A stretch of 37,687 nucleotides of DNA from an uncultured Blautia sp. (GCA_945864225.1 CAMBAL010000021.1:1-37687); one strand, 5' to 3'. Numbered from the stretch's first letter, positions 1 through 8,896 are shown. Program-made: numbers and translations. The notes: a model not told the origin generated them from the sequence alone.

Positions 1-55
1 GTATACAGGTAAATCCACGTTATTACAAATGTGAGGTCACTTCATATTATCTAAA

Positions 56-99
56 TCCTATGGCATTCAGGTTATCTATGATATCGGAATGCCATAGGA
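56..99 (+). terminator. Hairpin, probable terminator of an upstream gene
   Basis: A perfect 13-bp inverted repeat (56-68 with 87-99, core CTATGGCATTC/GAATGCCATAG) encloses an 18-nt loop and is followed by CTTTTG. The T tract is short, so termination is likely but not certain. The gene it would end lies outside the window. Confidence 0.5.
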
Positions 100-136
100 C
101 TTTTGAAATTCGAGATAGATATTTTGTCCTCGTGAT

Positions 137-165
137 TTGGTTGAAAACCGCAATATATATATAAT
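137..165 (+). promoter_or_regulatory. Possible promoter of the metallophosphoesterase gene
   Basis: TTGGTT at 137-142 and a perfect TATAAT at 160-165 are 17 bp apart. The -35 is poor but the spacing is ideal, and it lies 60 bp before the start codon. Confidence 0.4.
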
Positions 166-225
166 TGACAATGAAAATAACGAGCGAAAGCTTCTTTTCT
201 ATAGATAGAAATAGTGAGAGATTTC

Positions 226-960
226 ATGATTTACATTACTGGAGATACTCACGGAAATCAATATAAGTGGGTAGAACAAATAGAACCTGTTCTCTCCCCT
301 TCTGACATTATTCTTGTGTGCGGAGATTTCGGGGTTGGGTTTTGGAACGGACGTTATTGGTCTGAAGAAACGTTTTATGATTTTCTAAACGAACAAGAGT
401 ATACTGTGTTGTTCATAGATGGTAATCATGAAAACTTTGATAAGCTGAACAGCTATTCAGTTGAAACATGGTGCGGCGGAAAGGTGCATAAAATCCGCAA
501 TAATGTAATCCACCTTATGCGTGGCGAAGTATACTGCATTGAAGGTTATTTGATTTTTGTTATGGGCGGTGGTTATTCCATTGATAAGTATCGCCGCACA
601 GAAGGAGTCTCATGGTGGTCACATGAAATGCCATCAGAGGAAGAATACCATAATGCCCTTGTAAATCTTGAAGATGTCGGCAATCATGTCGATTACATCA
701 TCACCCATACTGCACCATCTGAAACCATTTATTATCTTTCCACTCTGCGAAACTTAGGTATCAAGAATGATGTTGTACAAGAACAGCGGCTGACGAGTTT
801 TTTCGATGAGATTCAAAGGCTGGTCACATATAAGCATTGGTACTTTGGTCATTTCCACGTTGATTTGGAATTGTGGAGAAATCAAACTGCTGTACTCAGT
901 TGTGTTCGAGAGCTAGAAACAGGAAAAGTTGTCCGGCAGTGGGACTCATATGAAGGCTGA
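226..960 (+). CDS. Calcineurin-like metallophosphoesterase
   Basis: A 244-residue protein with the metallophosphoesterase motifs in order: GDTHGN (Asp7, His9), GDFG (Asp34), GNHE (Asn67, His68), a later H-x-A-P histidine, and GHFH near residue 213. These ligate the two metals of the family. No signal peptide is seen, so it is probably cytosolic. A GTG at 214 is in frame, but ATG 226 is preferred: GAGAG sits just upstream, and the family starts directly at the first strand (MIYITGD). The substrate cannot be told; phage and plasmid relatives act on phosphoproteins, nucleotides or nucleic acid ends. The gene is AT-rich compared with what follows 1343 and is probably laterally acquired. Confidence 0.85.
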   Translation: MIYITGDTHGNQYKWVEQIEPVLSPSDIILVCGDFGVGFWNGRYWSEETFYDFLNEQEYTVLFIDGNHENFDKLNSYSVETWCGGKVHKIRNNVIHLMRGEVYCIEGYLIFVMGGGYSIDKYRRTEGVSWWSHEMPSEEEYHNALVNLEDVGNHVDYIITHTAPSETIYYLSTLRNLGIKNDVVQEQRLTSFFDEIQRLVTYKHWYFGHFHVDLELWRNQTAVLSCVRELETGKVVRQWDSYEG

Positions 961-983
961 GAATAGAATGGAGTGTTTAAGAA

Positions 984-1343
984 ATGATACAAACATATAA
1001 GTTTTTTGGAGAGAACTCATCACTGGAGTTTGATGATTCTAAAACGGTGAAGGAATTGCTTCAGTATGCTTTTGAGCGGTTTGATTATTATGAACCGTTT
1101 GGAATGGATACAGTTACGATTTATCAGTCAGGTCATGCACATTTCACTTTGGATACAAGTCGAAAATGTTATGAGGAGATAAAGGACCCAAAAGGCCTTT
1201 GTTTTGCTTATTATATTCCAGGCTTCTTATACTATGCAGAAGGCGGCTGGGGACATCATATGTCTGAACTATCAAACCATCCTGTATTCAGCCATCCAAT
1301 ATCGTTGAAATTGAAATTTGAAGAGTTTTCGCTTTTTGAATAG
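984..1343 (+). CDS. Hypothetical protein of 119 residues
   Basis: Not recognised. It starts 23 bp after the phosphoesterase gene, with GGAG about 10 nt upstream of the ATG, and shares its AT-rich composition, so the two probably form one transcript. The product is acidic and rich in aromatic residues (FDYYEPF, YYIPGFLYY), with no signal peptide or membrane segment. Its last 26 bp overlap the first codons of nspC in another frame. Its C-terminus may therefore be an artefact of a recombination junction, and the native protein may have ended differently. Confidence 0.6.
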   Translation: MIQTYKFFGENSSLEFDDSKTVKELLQYAFERFDYYEPFGMDTVTIYQSGHAHFTLDTSRKCYEEIKDPKGLCFAYYIPGFLYYAEGGWGHHMSELSNHPVFSHPISLKLKFEEFSLFE

Positions 1344-2526
1344 ACAAACCCCGGAAAAGTTGTTTGGAGATTTGCCGACACCCTGTTATATTATCGATGA
1401 AGCAGTCCTGCGTCATAACGGGGAAATCCTGGCAGGAGTGATAAGACGTACCGGATGCAAGATACTTCTGGCACAGAAGGCATTTTCCAATTATGATTTT
1501 TATCCGCTCCTTTCCGAATATCTGTCCGGGACAGAGGCCAGCGGTCTTTATGAGGCACAGCTTGGCAAAGAATGTATGCCGGGGAAGGAAGTCCATGTAT
1601 TCTGCGGAGCTTATCAGGAAACGGATTTTGAACAGATCCTGGCCTGCGCAGACCATATTGTCTTTAACTCACCGGGTCAGCTGAAAAAATATGGAAAACG
1701 GGCAAAGGAAGAGAACCGAAGCATCGGGCTTCGGATCAATCCGGAGTGTTCCACGCAGGAAGGTCATGAGATCTATGACCCCTGCGCACCCGGAAGCAGG
1801 CTGGGGGTCACTCGTGCTGCCTGGGACAGGGAGATGACTCCGGAACTTGTTTCTATGCTGGATGGAATCCATTTCCACACACTTTGTGAACAGGACGCAG
1901 ATGCACTGGAAATAACGCTTCTGGCTGTAGAGGAGAAGTTTGGAGATATTCTGCCCCGTATGCAGTGGCTGAATATGGGAGGTGGTCATCACATCACAAG
2001 AAAGGGCTATGACATAACCCGGTTGGAAAAATGGATCACTTATGCACAGAAAAAATGGAAACTGCGGGTTTATCTGGAACCGGGGGAAGCGGCAGCACTA
2101 AATGCAGGTTATCTTGCCAGCAGAGTTTTGGATGTGACAGAGAACCATGGCATACAAAATGCGATTCTGGATGCCAGCGCAGCCTGTCATATGCCGGATG
2201 TCATTGAGATGCCGTATCTTCCTCCGCTGTACGGAGCAGTTTCCGGCACAGAGGGAAAGTATACTTACCGGCTGGGCGGCCCGACCTGCCTGTCAGGAGA
2301 TGTGATTGGAGATTACGGATTCGACCATGCTTTGACGGAAGGAGAGGTGCTGTTATTTGGCGATATGGCAATCTATACCACCTGTAAAAATAATACGTTT
2401 AACGGTATGGCACTGCCATCGATATGGAAAAGAACTGCTGGAGGAAAACTGGAACTATTAAGAGAATTCGGATACGAAGATTTTAAAATTCGCCTTGGAA
2501 GAAATATTGTGCGTCAGACTGTGTGA
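1318..2526 (+). CDS. nspC: Carboxynorspermidine/carboxyspermidine decarboxylase, start codon possibly lost
   Basis: A PLP-dependent decarboxylase of the alanine-racemase fold, making norspermidine or spermidine from the carboxy precursor in the cytosol. Family marks are LPTPCYIIDE near the N-terminus, LAQKAFSN carrying the PLP lysine, GLRINPE, HFHTLCEQ, NMGGGHH, LEPGEA, and a late CLSGD with the catalytic cysteine. The frame is open only from 1315, after a TGA at 1312. No ATG precedes the first conserved motif: only TTG codons at 1318, 1336, 1360 and 1372 exist, none with a good ribosome site. The C-terminal tail after GYEDFK also looks a few residues longer than usual. The expected partner, carboxynorspermidine dehydrogenase, is not upstream. 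The enzyme core is intact, but expression is doubtful. Confidence 0.82.
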   Translation: MKSFRFLNRQTPEKLFGDLPTPCYIIDEAVLRHNGEILAGVIRRTGCKILLAQKAFSNYDFYPLLSEYLSGTEASGLYEAQLGKECMPGKEVHVFCGAYQETDFEQILACADHIVFNSPGQLKKYGKRAKEENRSIGLRINPECSTQEGHEIYDPCAPGSRLGVTRAAWDREMTPELVSMLDGIHFHTLCEQDADALEITLLAVEEKFGDILPRMQWLNMGGGHHITRKGYDITRLEKWITYAQKKWKLRVYLEPGEAAALNAGYLASRVLDVTENHGIQNAILDASAACHMPDVIEMPYLPPLYGAVSGTEGKYTYRLGGPTCLSGDVIGDYGFDHALTEGEVLLFGDMAIYTTCKNNTFNGMALPSIWKRTAGGKLELLREFGYEDFKIRLGRNIVRQTV

Positions 2527-2638
2527 TAGTCTGGTGCACAATGCTGTAAGAAGAGAAACTCCATTCCTGTTTCCCTGCCTGAAGGCAATGAGTTAAGGCT
2601 TCCTGGCCAAAGGCAATGACCCTAAAAAATAAACACAT

Positions 2639-2666
2639 TTGTATACAAAATTCACCTATATAAAAT
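2639..2666 (+). promoter_or_regulatory. Possible promoter of the two-component/ABC exporter operon
   Basis: TTGTAT (2639-2644) and TAAAAT (2661-2666) are separated by 16 bp, about 100 bp before the kinase start. The rest of the 237-nt gap after nspC holds nothing else I recognise. Confidence 0.35.
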
Positions 2667-2763
2667 GAGCATCCTTTTGTAGAATAACAGATAAAAATAA
2701 GATTGTTTTGTACAACATAGAGCGTGGCTGGTCTATCATTAAGAACAAAAGGGAGGGACAATC

Positions 2764-3704
2764 ATGCTGCGGATGGAAATTGCTTTGTTTTTAGTGGTGA
2801 CACTTGTCGCCTATATGTATTTCTCGACAGAAAAGGAGAACTCGGCTTTGCACCGGAGCTTCTGTTGGTAAACCGAAAGGCCATCGACCGGAAAAAGAAA
2901 TCTGCCATCGGTGCGGCACTGGTGATCGAATTTGTGGTCTGTGTTTTGCAGGGGCTGCATCATACCTGGCTCATCAGCGGCATGGGCATTACCCTGATGA
3001 CGCTTTCTTTCTACCTGACTCTGGAAAATCCGGAGGCTCTCCGTGCGGAACTGGTAGAGCAGAAGATGTCCATGTTATATCTGAAAAGCCAGGTCAACCC
3101 TCATTTTCTCTACAACACCCTGGATACTATCCGAATTCAGGCGCAATTAAACGGAGATAAAAAAGTTGCTGACCTGCTCATGTGCCTGGTGGATTTTTTT
3201 CGCCTCAGCGTGAAAGTGGACCGGCCTCTGGTCACGTTGGATGACGAGATGGAATTGCTGGAAGCTTATATGGAACTGATGTGTTACCGCTACCCGGAGC
3301 TGAAATGCGAGTACGATATTCATCCCGATCTGGGCGGCACTCAGGTACCAAACTTTCTTTTGCAGCCCATCGTGGAAAACAGTCTACTCCACGGTTTGAA
3401 AAACCGCGGTTATCGTGGTGAGGTAGAGATTTCGGCGAAAAGAACGGCGGACAGCTGTATGGAAATTTGCGTTCGTGATACAGGCAGCGGCTTTGCGGAA
3501 GGCAAAAAAGCTGTCATTGATGAGATGCTGCAAAGCTATGATAAGCAGACGCCAAAACTCACCGGCAACAGCATCGGTATCTTAAATGTGCAAAAGCGCA
3601 TCAAGCTGCTTTGCGGTCGGGAATATGGACTTTCGTACACAGAAAACCCGGGTGGCGGAGTAACGGCTCACATCCTGCTGCCGCTGAAGGAGGAGATAAA
3701 ATGA
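2764..3704 (+). pseudogene. LytS/YesM-type sensor histidine kinase, membrane domain deleted and frameshifted
   Basis: The start with a strong ribosome site (GGGAGG before ATG 2764) encodes a hydrophobic segment (IALFLVVTLVAYMYF) and stops at 2869 after 35 codons. A different frame then supplies the end of a membrane region, the His-kinase domain with the phospho-acceptor histidine in NPHFLYNTLDTIR (codon near 3100), and the HATPase domain with QPIVENSLLHGL and DTGSGF. The simplest reading is a frameshifting deletion near 2855-2875 that removed most of the multi-pass sensor region. The catalytic part could only be made from an unmarked internal start and would not sense a membrane signal. TGA 3702 overlaps the next ATG, a leftover of the operon with the response regulator. 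Confidence 0.8.
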
Positions 3705-4117
3705 AGAAGCTGCGAGTACTTTTGGTGGATGACGAGATTATGATTCGGGAGGGATTTAAGCGCCTGTTTGACTGGGAGACACACGACTGTGAGGTGGTGG
3801 GCGAAGCCGCAGACGGAATGGAAGCACTTGCGAAAATCGACACACTCCGTCCGGACATCGCTATTATGGATATCAACATCCCCATTATGAACGGGTTAAA
3901 GGTTATCCAGATGCCGGTGATGAACGGATATGATGCCGCGAGAGCAATCCGTGCCATGAATCGGAATTACTGCAAAAAGATACCGATCGTTGCCATGACG
4001 GCAAATGCATTTGCAGAGGATGTGCTTGCTGCCAAAACAGTCGGTATGAACGAACATATTGCCAAACCATTGGATCTGAAGAATCTTGCACGGACACTGA
4101 ACAGGTGGCTGCGCTGA
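3701..4117 (+). CDS. Chimeric stand-alone receiver domain; DNA-binding domain missing
   Basis: 138 residues, ATG overlapping the kinase stop (ATGA). Residues 1-70 are a YesN-type receiver (Asp10/Asp11, phospho-acceptor Asp57, then PIMNG). Residues 71-138 begin with a second copy of that turn (MPVMNG) and continue as the C-terminal half of a hybrid-kinase receiver, with Thr100 (VAMTANAF) and Lys122 (AKPLD). The join is in frame and leaves an 11-residue duplication just after the phosphorylation loop. The AraC-type output domain expected next to a LytS/YesM kinase is absent. A deletion running from inside one receiver to the matching point in another explains this. The fold may be disturbed and no output is evident, so treat it as a probable pseudogene that still has an open frame. 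Confidence 0.72.
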   Translation: MKKLRVLLVDDEIMIREGFKRLFDWETHDCEVVGEAADGMEALAKIDTLRPDIAIMDINIPIMNGLKVIQMPVMNGYDAARAIRAMNRNYCKKIPIVAMTANAFAEDVLAAKTVGMNEHIAKPLDLKNLARTLNRWLR

Positions 4118-4177
4118 AAAATGTCGGCTCCTGTCCAGTACACTCGGGCTATCAGAAAAAATGATGGAGAAGGATAT

Positions 4178-5965
4178 ATGAAAAAACACAGACGATTACA
4201 ATTGATTTTACGCTTTTTTGAGGGAACAAGAGGGGCTTTTGCGGCAGCCGTCGCAGCCTCTTTTGTTACGACGATATTGAATTCTTTGACACCGCAGATA
4301 TTCCGGTTCACCATCGATTCGGTGCTGGGAAGTGACGATTATCCATATCTGTCCGGACATTTATGGGTGATGGGGCTGGTACTGACAGGAGTAGCCCTGC
4401 TGTCCGGGCTGGCGATGTTTATCTGCCGGTATCATACCGCGAAGGCCGGGGAGAATTTTGCAAAGAACATGAGAGATACGTTATTTATCCATGTGCAGAA
4501 ACTACCTATGAGCTGGCACGACAAAAATCAGACGGGAGATATTATCCAGCGCTGCACGTCGGATGTGGAGGTGATCCGGAATTTTGTAGTGACACAGCTT
4601 CTGGAGGTATTCCGGACTGTTTTTCTGGTTGCAGTATCTTTCGGGATGATGGTATCCATGAATGTAAAGCTTTCGATGGTGGTCCTTTTGTTTGTGCCTC
4701 TGGTGGTGGCTTATTCCGCCATATTTTATCGTCTGATCGCCAGGCGGTTTACAGATGCTGATGAGGCAGAGGGGGAATTATCCACGGTAGTACAGGAAAA
4801 TGCCACAGGTGTCCGTGTGGTTCGTGCTTTTGGGCAGGAAAAATACGAAATGGATCGATTTCTGGAAAAAAATAATGCGTTTGCAGAACTGTGGATCCGG
4901 CTCGGAACTCTTTCCGGTCTTTACTGGGGCGTTGGTGATCTGATCACTGGTCTTCAGGTGATTACCATTATTGTGCTGGGTGCAGTGGAAGCGGTACATG
5001 GAAATATCTCTGTCGGAGAATTTGTAGCCTTTGCTTCTTATAACACTACACTGGTCTGGCCTGTTCGGGGGCTTGGAAGAATTTTATCCGATATGAGCAA
5101 AGCAGGAGTGTCTTTTGACCGTGTGGATTACATACTGGGAAGTTTGGAAGAAACATATGCAAAATCGGAAGAAACGGAAAAAGCTATGCCGGGTTCTTTT
5201 GACATTGATTTCAAACATGTGGATTTCAGGTACGAAGAAGGAAAACAGGTATTGACCAATGTGAACCTTCATATTCCGCAGGGAACCACATTTGGAATCC
5301 TTGGAGGTACAGGCAGCGGAAAATCTACGCTTGTGCAGCTTCTTGACCGGCTTTATGAACTTGACGGGCAGAATGGCTCCGTGATGATCGGCGGCAGGGA
5401 TATCCGGGAAATTCCACTGCAGGAACTTCGCCGGAATATCGGGATGGTGCTGCAGGAGCCGTTTCTTTATTCCAGAACGATTCGGGAGAATATTGCCGCA
5501 TCCAGGCCTGAGGCTTCCATGGAAGAAATCCGTGAGGCGGCCAGAATTGCTTGTATAGACGATGCCATCATGAGTTTTCCGGATGGATATGAAACTCTGG
5601 TAGGAGAAAGAGGAGTGACTCTTTCCGGCGGCCAGCGGCAGCGTGTTGCCATTGCGCGGATGCTTTTACAGAAAGCACCGGTCATGGTGTTTGATGATTC
5701 TCTTTCTGCCGTTGACGCGGAAACAGATTACAGAATCCGCCGGGCATTGAAGACGCGTATGAAAGATACGACAGTGATTCTGATTTCCCACCGCATCAAT
5801 ACTCTTATGGGCGCTTCTCAGATTCTGGTGCTGAACCAGGGCAGGATCGCGGAGACAGGAACTCATCAGGAACTGCTGGAAAAAAATGGGATTTATCGGA
5901 AGATTTATGATATACAGATGAGTCATGATGACAGAAAAGGGGGGAAGGAACATGGCAGCTTATGA
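4178..5965 (+). CDS. ABC exporter half-transporter with degenerate ATPase site (BmrC/TM287-like)
   Basis: 595 residues: an N-terminal ABC type-1 membrane domain (about 1-330), then the nucleotide-binding domain with Walker A GGTGSGKST near 376, signature LSGGQRQ near 482, Walker B ending VFDD, and the switch histidine in SHR. Asp507 stands where the catalytic glutamate is expected, which is the mark of the non-hydrolysing site in heterodimeric exporters. ATG 4178 is chosen over the in-frame ATG at 4121 because GGAGAAGG precedes it and the family begins there. It overlaps the next half-transporter by 14 nt. The pair probably exports drugs, lipids or peptides; the substrate cannot be read from sequence. 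The upstream two-component genes that may have controlled it are broken. Confidence 0.9.
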   Translation: MKKHRRLQLILRFFEGTRGAFAAAVAASFVTTILNSLTPQIFRFTIDSVLGSDDYPYLSGHLWVMGLVLTGVALLSGLAMFICRYHTAKAGENFAKNMRDTLFIHVQKLPMSWHDKNQTGDIIQRCTSDVEVIRNFVVTQLLEVFRTVFLVAVSFGMMVSMNVKLSMVVLLFVPLVVAYSAIFYRLIARRFTDADEAEGELSTVVQENATGVRVVRAFGQEKYEMDRFLEKNNAFAELWIRLGTLSGLYWGVGDLITGLQVITIIVLGAVEAVHGNISVGEFVAFASYNTTLVWPVRGLGRILSDMSKAGVSFDRVDYILGSLEETYAKSEETEKAMPGSFDIDFKHVDFRYEEGKQVLTNVNLHIPQGTTFGILGGTGSGKSTLVQLLDRLYELDGQNGSVMIGGRDIREIPLQELRRNIGMVLQEPFLYSRTIRENIAASRPEASMEEIREAARIACIDDAIMSFPDGYETLVGERGVTLSGGQRQRVAIARMLLQKAPVMVFDDSLSAVDAETDYRIRRALKTRMKDTTVILISHRINTLMGASQILVLNQGRIAETGTHQELLEKNGIYRKIYDIQMSHDDRKGGKEHGSL

Positions 5966-7796
5966 AGAACAGGAATATAATAAACCTTTTCAGTTAAAAG
6001 TCTGGGCAAAGATGTTTCCCTTTTTCAAACCGTATAAGAAGTATTTTTTTATTACCTTCAGTCTCAATATTCTGCTGGCAGCAGTGGATGTACTTGTTCC
6101 GTTGTTTCAGAGTTACGCCATTGATCACTTCATCATTCCGGATACTCTGAATGGGATTCAGATGTTTGCTTTTGTCTATGTGGCTGTGATCGTGGCGCAG
6201 ACGGTGAGCGTATATTTGTCTGTTCATGCAGCCACCACTATTGAAATGAATGTGGGGAAGGAACTGAAATGGGCACAGTTTCAGCATTTACAGACTTTAT
6301 CGTTTTCCTATTACAATACTACACCGGTAGGTTATATTCATGCCCGCGTGATGAGTGACACCCTTCGTATTGCCGGAATGATTGCCTGGGGGCTGGTGGA
6401 TATGTTCTGGGCACTGATTTATGTGGTGGGTGTGTTTGTCATCATGTTTATGCTGAATGTACGGCTGGCATTTCTGCTTTTGCTGATCGTACCGTGTATT
6501 GCAGTGCTGACAGTTGTTTTTCAGAATCGTATTCTGCACTGGAATCGTAAAGTGCGTAAGATCAATTCTCAGATCACCAGTGCATATAATGAGGGAATTA
6601 CGGGAGTAAAAACATCCAAGAGCATGGTGATTGAGAAAGATAATGAACAGTCATTTTTTAAACTTACGGAGGATATGCGCCATGCCGGCTGCAGTGCGGC
6701 GAAACTGAATGCCTTTTTTATCTCATCCATTCTGTTTTTCAGTTCTGTGGCGTCTGCTCTGGTTCTGTACAGAGGCGGATATTTGGTACAGAACGATCTG
6801 CTGCAGCTGGGAACGCTGTCGGTATTCATTTCCTATGCAGTGGCTATTTTTGAACCGATCCAGCAGCTTGCAAGACTTCTCGCAGATCTGATCTCATGTC
6901 AGGCAAATATTGAGAGGGTTATGGGTCTGTTAAGCCAGGAACCGAATGTCGTAGACAGTGAAGCAGTAAAGGAGAAATATGGCGATAATTTTCATCCCAA
7001 AAAAGAAAACTGGGAAAAAATCAAAGGAGATATTGTGTTTGAGGATGTTTCCTTTATGTATCCTGATGGAAAGGAATATGTACTGGAACATTTCAATCTG
7101 CATGTTCCGGCAGGAATGAATGTTGCCATTGTAGGGGAGACAGGAGCAGGAAAATCTACGCTTGTGAATCTGGCAGGACGTTTTTTTGAGCCTACCAGCG
7201 GCAGGATTCTCATAGATGGTGTAGATTACCGGGAACGGTCTCAGCTCTGGCTGCACAGCCAGATCGGATATGTACTGCAGAATCCCCATCTCTTCAGTGG
7301 AACGGTGAAAGAAAATATCCGTTACGGCAAACCGGATGCCACGGATGAAGAAATCATTCAGGCAGCCAGAAGTGTGTCTGCAGATGTGGTAGTGAGTAAG
7401 CTGGAAAAGGGTTATGACAGTGATGTGGGAGAAAGCGGCGGCAGACTTTCTACAGGTGAGAAGCAGCTAATCTCTTTTGCCCGGGCAATTCTGGCAGAAC
7501 CTGCAATTTTTGTACTGGACGAAGCGACTTCGTCTATTGATACGGGGACAGAGCAGTTGATTCAGCAGGCTACCGGGAAATTACTGAAAGGACATACCTC
7601 TTTTATCATAGCTCATCGTCTTTCGACCATCCGGAATGCTGACTTGATTCTTGTGGTAAAAGACGGAAAAATTATCGAACAGGGAACGCACGGGGAACTG
7701 ATGGCAGAAAATGGATATTATCATGATCTGTATTCTATGCAGTTTGAGGAAGAATCTGCCAGGAAAGTGTTTACAGATTCCATGGAAGTACCCTGA
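5952..7796 (+). CDS. ABC exporter half-transporter with consensus ATPase site (BmrD/TM288-like)
   Basis: 614 residues, six-helix membrane domain followed by a nucleotide-binding domain. Walker A is GETGAGKST (395-403), Walker B LDEAT has the catalytic Glu524, and the switch histidine lies in AHRLST. The signature is LSTGEKQ (499-505) rather than LSGGQ, the complementary non-consensus feature expected when the partner carries the Walker B Asp. The degenerate site would thus form from the first subunit's Walker motifs and this subunit's signature. ATG 5952 has GGGGGAAGG upstream and overlaps the first gene, so translation is coupled. An earlier in-frame ATG at 5925 lacks a site. Confidence 0.9.
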   Translation: MAAYEEQEYNKPFQLKVWAKMFPFFKPYKKYFFITFSLNILLAAVDVLVPLFQSYAIDHFIIPDTLNGIQMFAFVYVAVIVAQTVSVYLSVHAATTIEMNVGKELKWAQFQHLQTLSFSYYNTTPVGYIHARVMSDTLRIAGMIAWGLVDMFWALIYVVGVFVIMFMLNVRLAFLLLLIVPCIAVLTVVFQNRILHWNRKVRKINSQITSAYNEGITGVKTSKSMVIEKDNEQSFFKLTEDMRHAGCSAAKLNAFFISSILFFSSVASALVLYRGGYLVQNDLLQLGTLSVFISYAVAIFEPIQQLARLLADLISCQANIERVMGLLSQEPNVVDSEAVKEKYGDNFHPKKENWEKIKGDIVFEDVSFMYPDGKEYVLEHFNLHVPAGMNVAIVGETGAGKSTLVNLAGRFFEPTSGRILIDGVDYRERSQLWLHSQIGYVLQNPHLFSGTVKENIRYGKPDATDEEIIQAARSVSADVVVSKLEKGYDSDVGESGGRLSTGEKQLISFARAILAEPAIFVLDEATSSIDTGTEQLIQQATGKLLKGHTSFIIAHRLSTIRNADLILVVKDGKIIEQGTHGELMAENGYYHDLYSMQFEEESARKVFTDSMEVP

Positions 7797-7931
7797 CTTT
7801 TGTGCTGGCGAAAAAGCATTTTCCGTGAACCGGTTTTAAAATAAACTTTAGCTTTTTATTGTTTTTGGATTATCTTTTGCCATATTTTGGTTTATAATGT
7901 CAGAAGAACTGTAGAACGGGGGATGAAAGAA

Positions 7932-8798
7932 ATGTGGATATTATTTGCAGTTGGTTCGGCTTTTTTTGCAGGAGTTACTTCCATATTGGCAAAATGCGGA
8001 ATTGAAAGAACAGATTCCAATGTGGCTACGGCAGTCCGAACAATCGTCGTAATGCTTTTTTCCTGGCTGATGGTATTCGTGTCCGGGTCACAGAATGGAA
8101 TTATGGAAGTAGAGGGAAGAACTCTGCTGTTTCTGGTTTTGTCGGGACTGGCAACAGGGGCTTCCTGGCTGTGCTATTTTCGGGCACTTCAGATCGGCAA
8201 TATCAATAAGGTGGTACCGATTGATAAGTCCAGCACGGTACTGACGATTTTGCTGGCACTGATTTTTCTTCGTGAAGGCATCACGTGGACAAAAGGAATT
8301 GCAGTTGCAGTGATTGCATTGGGAATTCTTCTGATGATCCAGAAGAAGGAAAATGCTGAGGAGAATCCGGAACAAGGCAGGGGCTGGCTGTTGTATGCGG
8401 TTTTATCAGCTGTTTTTGCCAGTCTTACGGCAATTCTTGGAAAGATTGGAATTTCCGGCGTGGAGTCGAATCTCGGCACCGCGATCAGAACAACCGTTGT
8501 GCTTCTGATGGCATGGATGATGGTGTTCATAACCGGAAAACAAAAAGAAGTAAGCGAGATCCGCAAAAAGGAATTGGTCTTTATCTGTTGTTCGGGTCTG
8601 GCAACAGGGGCATCATGGCTTTGTTATTACCGGGCTTTGCAGGATGGACCCGCCAGTGTGGTAGTCCCGATCGATAAGCTGAGTATTCTGGTTACTGTAG
8701 CATTTTCTTATGTTGTGTTTCATGAAAAACTGGACAGGAAATCAGCGGTCGGCCTGCTGTTCCTTACCGCAGGTACTGTTGCAATGGCTTTTCTGTAA
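7932..8798 (+). CDS. EamA/DMT-family transporter with two very similar halves
   Basis: 288 residues, about ten predicted membrane helices, drug/metabolite transporter superfamily. The two EamA repeats are unusually alike: SGLATGASWLCY[FY]RALQ and VPIDK occur in both halves at matching positions. ATG 7932 is chosen because the GGGGG run lies about 8 nt upstream; the in-frame ATG at 7923 touches that run, and 7887 lies before the likely -10 (TATAAT 7893-7898). The substrate is unknown. It is monocistronic: the preceding ABC gene ends 135 nt upstream and an unrelated gene scar follows immediately. Confidence 0.88.
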   Translation: MWILFAVGSAFFAGVTSILAKCGIERTDSNVATAVRTIVVMLFSWLMVFVSGSQNGIMEVEGRTLLFLVLSGLATGASWLCYFRALQIGNINKVVPIDKSSTVLTILLALIFLREGITWTKGIAVAVIALGILLMIQKKENAEENPEQGRGWLLYAVLSAVFASLTAILGKIGISGVESNLGTAIRTTVVLLMAWMMVFITGKQKEVSEIRKKELVFICCSGLATGASWLCYYRALQDGPASVVVPIDKLSILVTVAFSYVVFHEKLDRKSAVGLLFLTAGTVAMAFL

Positions 8799-8800
8799 TT

Positions 8801-8896
8801 GGAAACACAATTGTAATGATCACGCATGATTTTTCTGTCACTCAAAATGCACAGCGCATTGTGCGTATTGTAGACGGCGATCTTTCTTATGAATAG
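8801..8896 (+). pseudogene. C-terminal scrap of a MacB/LolD-type ABC ATPase
   Basis: Immediately after the EamA stop the frame from 8801 reads GNTIVMITHDFSVTQNAQRI and then ends RIVDGDLSYE before TAG 8894. ITHD with the switch histidine followed by a DG-G/D-L tail is the end of an ABC ATPase of the lipoprotein/antimicrobial-peptide type. Everything upstream of the H-loop is missing and there is no start codon, so this is a gene remnant left by deletion up to the EamA stop. Confidence 0.75.

Noticed and set aside
1288-1656. Minus-strand open frame over the start of nspC
   Set aside because: It overlaps a well-supported enzyme gene, has no ribosome site and no recognisable motif.
3701-4117. 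Considered a normal Spo0F/CheY-type single receiver
   Set aside because: The duplicated PxMNG turn and the change of family in mid-domain do not fit an ordinary receiver.
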